Of a DNA stretch of 64,000 nt, positions 56,986 to 64,000 are shown one piece after another. Within the stretch, counting starts at the first letter, position 1. Every line of letters starts with the position of its first letter. The translations under genes were made by a program, and so were the position numbers. The stretch spans positions 79,222,610-79,286,609 of the forward strand of contig NC_088917.1 of NCBI RefSeq assembly GCF_963576675.1. Reading direction: 5' to 3'. The notes under the pieces are model-generated. The model was not told the origin of the DNA and did no database searches. It saw nothing but the letters and a program-made list of their open reading frames with translations. Origin of the DNA: Euphorbia lathyris (taxonomy: Eukaryota > Streptophyta > Magnoliopsida > Malpighiales > Euphorbiaceae).

Positions 56986-58326
56986 CTAGATCAGGTATTT
57001 GTTTGGGGCTCCGGAGAGCCTAGAGGCGGTCCCAGAAGGACCCCTTTTATCCAAAGAATTCAAACCATGAAGGTTCTTTTTAGGTTTCCTTTTGGGATTC
57101 TTCATGTTTAACTTACTCACTCCTATAGTCTTACCAATAGGAGCATCAACAGGAGGATGTAGAGTACTCGCCTCCCTACTCAAACCCTTCCCAGCTGACA
57201 GGATAGACTGGGGAATCTCTTTGCCTTTAGCAGAAGCATTAGAGACAAAGAGAGGATTAATAGAATTACCCAGACTAGAGGCATGCTCTACCGACTCTAG
57301 ACCAGGCATGCTTAAATCAATCTGCTTATCAGAAGGATCCGAGTCTTGATCTTCCTCCATAGACAAAACACCGAACCTTGACCCGGAACCCGAAGCTGAG
57401 TCCACTCCAGTCTCAATCCCCTTCTTAATATCCGGGGGTCTGACCTTGATCTCAGGAGCAATCTGGAGAGTAGTCATCTTCGTACTGATATCTGGTGAAT
57501 GATTAGCATTAACATTAGCCCGTGGCTTCCTTCTCACTGGCCTCTTGGCAAGCATCCATGGGCCAAAGCTCCTTACTTCCCCTTGACTCTTCTCAGCTTC
57601 GCCTATAATAGGTTGCACCAACTCCTCCACGTCCCTCCTCCTCTTAGGACAACCCTCAAGGGTATGGCCAAACATACCACATTCATAGCAGATGTTGTGT
57701 ATACCTTCATATTCAATATGATAGACCTTGTTTTGAGTACAGAACTGAGAAAGAAGAGGCTTAGCGAGATCAATATCGATACAGACCCTGGCAAACTTGC
57801 CTCTCACTGCCCCAATGGTAGTCTTATCAACATGGTGGACTTTTCCAACAAGGCTACCAATCTTGTTCAGGAACCTATCACTGTAGTATTCAAGAGGTAG
57901 GCCCGGGAACCTAACCCAAGTAAGGATCCTGTTAACAGAGCAATCATGGGGATCAAAATTTGGGACCCAAGGTCTTAGAGCCAACACATGATTGGAGATA
58001 ATATACGGACCACCATTCACAACAGCATTGAAATCCTCAGCCCTTGTGAATTTAATGACATAATAGTCATTTTCAAGGTCTGTGATAGTAACCTTTCCTT
58101 TCTTTGCCCATTGAGCCTGGATCCTCTGGGCAAAATAATTGAAACTGATCCTTTTCCCCAACACAGTGACGATTAACGCCAATTTCCACTTCGATCTCAT
58201 GACCCGCTTGTCATCTGAGGACAGCCGGATCCTAGGACACAGCGGGTTATCAGGCTCTCCATCCTCAGAATCGGAATCAGAGAGAAAATCCCCGGAATCA
58301 TTCTCAAAAGCATCCACCTCCATCAT
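56986..58326 (-). CDS. LINE C ORF1: DUF4283-like RNA-binding protein with CCHC knuckle
   Basis: This is the first protein of a plant L1-type LINE, expected to bind the LINE RNA. The likely start is ATG 58326 (MMEVDAFEND); the in-frame ATG at 58323 is an alternative, and the frame upstream to 58353 uses a TTG. Counting from 58353, an acidic N-terminus (10-40) precedes a DUF4283-like RNA-binding fold (about 50-205: WKLALIVTVLGKRISF, RPWVPNFDP, TWVRFPGLPLEYY). A CCHC knuckle (C222, C225, H230, C235) and a basic, disordered tail with KRKPKKN near the end follow. No stops interrupt it. Confidence 0.93.
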   Translation of the reverse strand: MMEVDAFENDSGDFLSDSDSEDGEPDNPLCPRIRLSSDDKRVMRSKWKLALIVTVLGKRISFNYFAQRIQAQWAKKGKVTITDLENDYYVIKFTRAEDFNAVVNGGPYIISNHVLALRPWVPNFDPHDCSVNRILTWVRFPGLPLEYYSDRFLNKIGSLVGKVHHVDKTTIGAVRGKFARVCIDIDLAKPLLSQFCTQNKVYHIEYEGIHNICYECGMFGHTLEGCPKRRRDVEELVQPIIGEAEKSQGEVRSFGPWMLAKRPVRRKPRANVNANHSPDISTKMTTLQIAPEIKVRPPDIKKGIETGVDSASGSGSRFGVLSMEEDQDSDPSDKQIDLSMPGLESVEHASSLGNSINPLFVSNASAKGKEIPQSILSAGKGLSREASTLHPPVDAPIGKTIGVSKLNMKNPKRKPKKNLHGLNSLDKRGPSGTASRLSGAPNKYLI

Positions 58327-58386
58327 GGGATCCTCCTCTGACACCCCTAGCAACTTATCCCTCCAGGAGGGCCCTCCACATGATTT

Positions 58387-59290
58387 AATATATGTTTTTA
58401 TTTTTATTTTTATTTTTACTATTATTATTATTATATAACTTTAATAATTATTTTTCTTATAATTTTAAATTTTTCCTGAAACCAAAATATTAATATATAT
58501 TCAATTTAAAATGACTAATATATATTTATTTACTTGTTACAATATATTTTAGGACTCAATTAATTTTCATTAATTGATTTATACTATTGAGTTAATTACA
58601 TAACAACATGTAACGATCAAATATTTTATAGTAAGTATTTTTACAAAATCAAAATAAAAATTATAATCTAGTAGGACAACAATGTATAAGAAGGCCTGGA
58701 TATTTATGGACCACCGCAAAATGTTATGAACCACCGTAAACAGTTTCTTATCCTGAAAAATAATATATGTATTTTTTGTGGGCTTATGTGTGTTGGGCTC
58801 AGTATTTGAGTTTTATGATGTGGATTTAATAAAAAAATAAATTTTTTTTTTGTAATATAACATATTGAGTTAATTACATAACAACTTGTACCGATCAAAT
58901 TATTTATTCTGATTATTTTTATAAATTCAAAATGAAAATTATAATCTAGTAGAACAATAATTCATAAGAAGATCCAAATGTTTATGGACCGGCTCTTAGC
59001 ATAGGCCAGAAGTGCAACCACCTAGAACCTAAGCCAAAAGGGGCCCAAATTATTTTTTACTATATATATATATAGTAATTTTTTAAACGTGGTTATAATA
59101 CTCATTAATTAGTAGAAAATGACCAAATAATATAATATTTTATGTCTAAAATATGCCCAAATTTCTGTTTTAAACTTTTAAGTATAACTGTTTTTATTAA
59201 GAGTTTTTTTATTTCTTTTTTCAACTAAGGCCCATAAAAATATCACGGTCGGCCCTATCTAGGGCCTCTAAAATACTGGAGCCGACCCTG
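58387..59290. repeat. hAT interior with tandem repeats, right part
   Basis: Non-coding. Two more copies of the repeat (about 58560-58850 and 58860-58990) share TTGAGTTAATTACATAACAA and TAATCTAGTAG.ACAA. The hAT end sequence follows (CGGTCGGCCCTATCTAGGGC, about 59246-59265). Confidence 0.7.
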
Positions 59291-59592
59291 AAATTTATTC
59301 ATGATCAATGTCAAGTATACCATGGATTTCTTTAACCCTACTAATTTACTTTATTAACTATATATATACCGTGTGAATATTATAATTATCTATTTAGTTA
59401 CAAAAGATACGAATATTCACAGATATCTACGAAATATATGAGACCATTAAATATAGAACGTGTATCCATTACGATAATAAAACATAGAAAATAGTTTAAA
59501 TGATAAAAGGTATTAGTAATGGTATGGAATTACTTGCCGGCAAATCAAATTTAAATGTATACTAGTTGACAATTTTGTTTTTAATCCTACTC

Positions 59593-60177
59593 TAAGGATC
59601 CGTTTGGTATGTCGTAATGCAATGTAATGTAATCAAGGTCATAATGTAATAAAAAAATGTAATGGAATAGAATGGAATTGTGATTCTACTACCATGTTTG
59701 GTTGACAATGAAAAACATGAAAAACGTAAAAAGCACGAAAAATGTGAAAAATCGAAATCAAATACAAAATTAGATTAACCGAAATCAACATTTTTCACCA
59801 TTTTTTAAATTTCCATTTTTAATATTTTTACCGTTTTTCTATTTTCTCCTTTTTACGGTTTTTCTTTTTTTTTCATTTTTTCGTTTTTTTCGTCTCTTTT
59901 TTCTCGTTTTTAATTTTCATGTTTTTCTGCTTTTTGCGTTTTTTACAAGAATGAAACGTAAGATTGAGAGGTGAGATTTGAGAATGTAATGAGAATTACA
60001 AGATTTGTTCAACAAAATTTAATTCAATATTTTCTCATCCAACAACAACAACAACAACAAAACCTTAGTCCCGAAATGATTCGGGGTCGGCTAACATGAA
60101 CCAAACATGGTAATAAACTTTCAATGTAATGGTCATTCCATTACGAAGGTCATTACATCTTACCAAATAGGACCTAA
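59593..60177. mobile_element. Tourist-like (PIF/Harbinger) MITE with TAA target site
   Basis: The element is 59596-60174 with ends GGATCCGTTTGGTA and, inverted, GGTCCTATTTGGTA. It is flanked by TAA at 59593-59595 and 60175-60177. TIR type and TSD fit Tourist elements. The interior holds GTAATGTAAT repeats and a (CAA)n plus CCTTAGTCCCGAAATGATTC module at 60040-60101. Confidence 0.78.
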
Positions 60178-60948
60178 AAGTTTAATAATACACACAGTTT
60201 TAACTTAATATAGGGGTGAAAAAAACGAAACCAAACAATAAACGAAAATCTAAACCACATAGACTTATAATTTAGTTCATTTGATTTTTTTTTTTTTTAT
60301 GTAATATCAATTTTTGGTTCGGTTTAAAATTGTACCAACTTTTTAAAATTTAATTGAAAATTAATTATATATTTGTATAATATAGTTTTAGTAGGTCATT
60401 ATCATATATTATTATTTAGCATTATCATGATTGTACTAAAAAGACATACTACTATTATGTCGTAAAAAGATTAGAAAATAATTTTATTATAATTGTAAAA
60501 CGATATTAATATTATTATGGTGACTTGCCGGATTTGAATTGTGATTGTCGTCTATTATTTACGGGTTGTCTCGTATCTATATCTATACTTAAAGTAGCTT
60601 ACAAGCTGTTGAAGTGTCTTGTTCTCAGACTTTTGGAATATTTTTTTTTTCTTTTGGAAAGTATTTTAATTGCTTACTTTTGCATTTACAGTTTACTAAT
60701 ATTTTTCTCTGTTAATTACGGTTTTGACACTTTTTGCGGACTGCTTCTCAGGTTTTTAATATTTTTCCATATTATTTCTGTTGATGTTATTACAGTTTTT
60801 ACCTTTCTTCTCAAAACTCAAACACCAACTGCTCTCCACTATCACCATCTGAACTGGTCTCCACTGTCCACAACTGTTCCCATTACTCACTGTTAATTAA
60901 TTTACTAACCTCTTTGTATTTTTCCCTCAGTTTCACTCTTTGTTCTAT
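60178..60948. other. No gene seen
   Basis: AT-rich sequence. The 123-codon ORF at 60525-60896 is hydrophobic, in low-complexity DNA, and has no recognisable domain; I do not call it a gene. Confidence 0.45.
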
Positions 60949-61478
60949 TGATACGGATCGGTCTCGGGACGTGTTAGTTTTAATCTTAAATTAACAAAGA
61001 GGTTCTTCACAAGCTAAACTTGTAGGAGTTAATCCCGGGTTTTACGGACTAAACCGTAGGAATAATGAAATCCCCCATGGTTGAAGGTTGAAAACCTTAA
61101 CACAAAACTTCAAAGAAGAAGATGTAATTTTTAATTAGATAAAAGATAAACGTTACAAAAGAAAGAGATGCATTTATAGCATCCCAAACCTAATTGGTAA
61201 ATTACCTAAAGGGTAATCACATATAACTAAACATTATAAAGTTAAAAGGGTAAAATAGTAAAGATAAGGGATAAGGGGTATGTGGATAATTAAGTGTGGG
61301 GCAAAATAGTGAAACAGTAGGGACCAAAGTGTAATTGACCAAGAGAGAACTAATTTCAGCGTTCTGCTGAAATTAGCAGTTGACACGGCGTGTCAACTGT
61401 CCAAAATCGGGCAGGAGCTTTTGTAGAACCCGACACGGCGTGTCACCTCTTGACACGGCGTGTCGGGCTGAAATAACA
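60949..61478 (-). repeat. Solo-LTR-like element with GACACGGCGTGTC motifs
   Basis: Read on the minus strand it starts TGTTATTTCAGCC and ends CCGTATCA. Three copies of the perfect 13-bp palindrome-like GACACGGCGTGTC (about 61382, 61430, 61451) lie near its start. GCTATAAATGCATC (about 61172) is a TATA box and the downstream part resembles an R/U5 region. It shares its end with 43420-44040. No PBS, partner LTR or TSD was seen. Confidence 0.6.
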
Positions 61479-61479
61479 C

Positions 61480-62381
61480 AATTTTGGGGATTTTCAAGGT
61501 TTGAAGGTACGTCGACGGTTTTGCTTTGAAGTGGGTTCCTTCCCTCAGCCGTGTCGAAAATGCTCCGCATCATCTATTCAATTACAAAATTGCTCTTTTT
61601 TGTTTTTAGTTTCCTCTCATAGCTTAATTTCTCATAGGTTTCCGATTTTGATTTTACAATTCCTGAAACTCCTAATTAGATGTGAAGGGATGCAATACAA
61701 TATGCTATTATATCTCACATTTTTTTTTCTTATCGTTCACTTTTTAGTTCGATTTGGTGTTTTGTTAGGTTCATTTCCTCTTCATTTGATCAATTTTGGT
61801 TTGTAGATTTTGAACACGGTTCCTGCAACTGCATTTTTCAGATGAGATTTATGAAAGTGAATGAGGTAATGGAAATTATTTTTGGGCAAAATACCCTATG
61901 ATTCTCATTAAAAATAAAGTTCTAACATTTACATATTTATATTGTATCAGGTTTGCTCTCCAAGCAAAACCATTACATTAAGGAAATGAACAACCAAAGG
62001 AGTGGTGACACATGGGTGAATCGGGTCCTTTGGTTTTAGGGTTTGTGATTAACGGTGTAGATGGAAAGTGGCTTTGACTGGATGTGTGAGGGTGCATCTT
62101 TAGTGGGCTGCTCCTCTTCTAGAATCTACTGCAATTGTGGTTTTACTAAATGGCCCCTGGCCTTGATTGAAAGACTAAACTACCCTTTGGAAACCCAAAG
62201 GTTTTGCCGACATTTGATTAAAGACTTCAGGAGACTTCAGTTCATTGTACTTCTCCCTTTGCTCTTCTTCATCTCTTCGTTTTCTCTCCAACTTTCCAGA
62301 ATGAAAAACTTCATCTGTTTTGTTTCGAGAAACTCCAGTGATATCCATGGCTGTGTGTTGATCTTATTACCCTTCCTCAAA
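61480..62381. other. Flank of the copia pol; possible LTR not resolved
   Basis: This is downstream of the minus-strand copia pol. A purine-rich GAGGAAGGG (minus strand, about 62371-62379) just after the pol stop could be its PPT, so a 3' LTR may lie here. I cannot define its ends. No host gene is supported. Confidence 0.4.
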
Positions 62382-64000
62382 CTATGCTTGGTAAATGTTG
62401 AGCAAGCCTAGTTTGCTAACCAGGAAGTAGAGATGGGGAGAATGCTGGGCTTTGGTGAAGAGATCTGCGAGTTGCATGGGGGAAGAGATGGGCATAAGGC
62501 GAATGAATCCTGCCTGGACCTGTTCCCTCACCACGTGACAGTCTATATCGATGTGCTTGGTTCTCTCGTGAAAAACTGGATTCTGGGCTATATGCATGGC
62601 CGAGATATTGTCACAGAAGAGGAGAGCCGCCGATTTGATGGGTATGTCAAGGTCTTTTAGCAAAGTGGTGAGCCAGTGTAGCTCGCAAGATGTCGAAGCC
62701 ATAGCTCTGTATTCGGCTTCCGAGGAGGACCTAGAAATGGTGTTTTCTTTCTTGGATCTCCAGGAGATGATGGAGGAACCTAGAAAGGTGACGTATCCGG
62801 TGATGGATTTTCGAGTGTCTGTGCAAGATCCCCAGTCGGAATCGCAAAAGGCTTGAAGCTGGAGGTCGTTGGTTACCGGGAAAACAATCCAAGGCCGATG
62901 GTGCCTTTAAGGTATCGTAAAACTCTCTGAACTCGTTGTGCGTCATCTGTTGTGGGTGCATTGAGATGTTGTGAGAGCTGGTTGACGATATAAGAAAGAT
63001 CGGGCCTTGTGTGAGTCAAATAAAGTAATTTGCCTATAATTTGCCTGTATGCTGTGATGTCTGTCAATGGGGTGGCTTGCATGTTGGTTTTGTGATTTGG
63101 AAGGGGTGGTGTATGTGCTGGTTTACAGTCAAGTAGTTCCTTTTCTTGTAAGAGCTCTAATATATATTTTCGTTCTGACATGTGCATCCCGCTGGAGCTT
63201 CCGGAAAATTCAAACCCGAGGAAGTAGTGGATCGGCCCAAGATCCTTAATTTTGAAGGCTTGGTTGAGGCGTTTCTTTGCTAGCACTATTGCCGAGGCAT
63301 CGTTCCCTGCTAAAATTACATCATCCACATATATGAGTAAGATGGTGATGGAATTTTGTACCTTTCTGGTGAAAAGGGAGGGGTATGCGTTGGATTGGGT
63401 GAACCCCATGGCTCGGACGGTGGTGGTGAGCTTCACGTTCCACTGCCTGCCTGCTTGTCGCAGGCCATAGAGAGATTTGTTCAGCTTACAAACTGGATGA
63501 GGAGTGTCATCGGTTAACCCTAGTGGGAGTGTCATGTAGACTTCCTCATGCAACTCACCATGTAGGTAAGCGTTATCTATGTCTAATTGATGTATGTGCC
63601 ATCCCTTCGCAACTGCTATTGTCAAAATCATTCTGATTGTGGTAAACTTTGCTACAGGTGCAAAGGTGGCATTGAAGTCCACTCCTTCCTGTTGGGTGTA
63701 GCCCTTAGCCACCAGACGGGCTTTAAAACGCGCAACACTACCATCAGCTTTGTGTTTCAACTTGTAGACCCAACGGCATCCTATAGGTTTCTTGCCCTCA
63801 GGTAAAGAAATGATATCCCATATCTTGTTTGATTCAAGAGCGACAAGTTCTTCGTTCATGGCTTGACGCCAGTTAGGCTCTAACATGGATGCCGTTGCAG
63901 GTTCCGTATGACACGAAACATTAATGGCGAAAGTCTGCTTTTTGGGTGAAAGTTTTTGGTAAGAGAGGTGTTTGGTGAGCTGGTGCGGCGAATTTGTGAA
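62382..64000 (-). pseudogene. Ty1/copia pol, RT and RNase H, partial
   Basis: The C-terminal half of a copia polyprotein enters from the right edge. The RT opens with NWRQAMNEELVALESN and WDIISLPEGKKPIGCRWVYK (starting about 63877), then GLRQAGRQWN and the catalytic YVDD at about 63318-63331. After GLGLF a single-base loss in a T-run (about 62880) shifts the frame. The RNase H reads on in the next frame to 62382: SSEAEYRAMAS, LFCDNISAMHIA, KHIDIDCHVVRE, ADLFTKA. This is the standard copia gene order. One frameshift makes this copy defective unless it is a sequencing error. The sublineage was not determined. Confidence 0.9.

Larger units (their letters stand above)
52798..58386 (-). mobile_element. 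LINE C, apparently intact, with 9-bp TSD
   Basis: The element is 52807-58377 on the minus strand, flanked by ACATGATTT at 52798-52806 and 58378-58386. The A-tail reads as ACCAAAAAAAAAAA at its 3' end (plus 52803-52817, shared in part with the TSD). ORF1 (56986-58326) and ORF2 (52852-56952) are both uninterrupted and separated by 33 bp. ORF1 starts only ~50 bp from the 5' end, so the 5' UTR is very short or truncated. It is of a different family from LINEs A and B. Confidence 0.9.
49234..59298. mobile_element. hAT-ended composite element with LINE insertions
   Basis: The termini CAGGGCCGGCTC (49242) and, inverted at 59290, CAGGGTCGGCTC form 12-bp inverted repeats with one mismatch. They are flanked by the 8-bp TSD AAATTTAT (49234-49241 and 59291-59298). 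Inner sequence near both ends (CCGCCTAGGGC, TAGGGCCTC) is typical of a common plant hAT MITE family. Subtracting LINE B (~3.1 kb) and LINE C (5.6 kb) leaves ~1.3 kb without transposase. It was probably a non-autonomous hAT element that later received LINEs. Confidence 0.82.

Noticed and set aside
53364..57111. Several 80-270-codon plus-strand ORFs antisense to LINE C
   Set aside because: They mirror the strongly coding minus strand of LINE C and resemble no protein family.
60525..60896. 123-codon hydrophobic ORF
   Set aside because: T-rich low-complexity DNA naturally yields Phe/Leu-rich frames. No homology-like motif or promoter was seen.
1..64000. tRNA or rRNA genes
   Set aside because: Only primer-binding-site complements to tRNA ends were seen. 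No cloverleaf with intact A and B boxes and no rRNA-like sequence was recognised.

Overview
This is nuclear DNA from a flowering plant, most likely a eudicot. It is AT-rich and packed with plant-type retrotransposons: Ty3/gypsy Athila and Tat/Retand, Ty1/copia, a TRIM-like element and plant LINEs with a DUF4283-like ORF1. It also holds plant DNA transposons (CACTA, hAT and Tourist-like MITEs). The only ordinary host gene I can support is a seven-exon terpene synthase on the minus strand. The species cannot be named from the sequence alone.

Layout. 1-19045: an Athila element entering from the left edge, with broken pol, two tandem ATHILA-family ORFs and a 3' LTR at 17570-19045. It is split by a young Tat/Retand element on the minus strand (7893-17439, TSD AATCT) with near-identical LTRs, an open 1690-residue gag-pol frame and a spliced antisense ORF. 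19046-23227: an older decayed Tat element whose 5' LTR was the target of the Athila. 23228-32620: a decayed LINE (A), itself interrupted by a CACTA element (24816-28483, TSD ACA) and by a 1.48-kb palindromic TG...CA element (28823-30306, TSD CTCCC). 32622-37600: a TRIM-like copia relic, copia LTR/gag remnants, a foldback MITE and LTR-like debris. 38017-42537: the terpene synthase gene with MITEs in three introns. 42540-49240: relics of terpene synthase exon 1 and its promoter, a solo LTR, LINE 3' tails and a GGCCCG-rich hAT MITE (TSD ATTTAAAG). 49242-59290: a 10-kb interval bounded by hAT termini with an 8-bp TSD. It holds a broken plus-strand LINE (B) and an apparently intact minus-strand LINE (C, 52807-58377, TSD ACATGATTT). 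59596-64000: a Tourist-like MITE, another LTR fragment and the 3' part of a Ty1/copia pol on the minus strand.

Nesting gives a relative order: old Tat, then Athila, then young Tat/Retand; and LINE A, then CACTA and the palindromic element. No CRISPR array, rRNA or convincing tRNA gene was seen. I do not see a clearly new biological system. The most unusual items are the palindromic TG...CA element, the recurrence of short GC-rich palindromes in otherwise unlike LTR families, the spliced antisense ORF of the Tat element, and a full-length terpene synthase whose second metal-binding motif is non-canonical.
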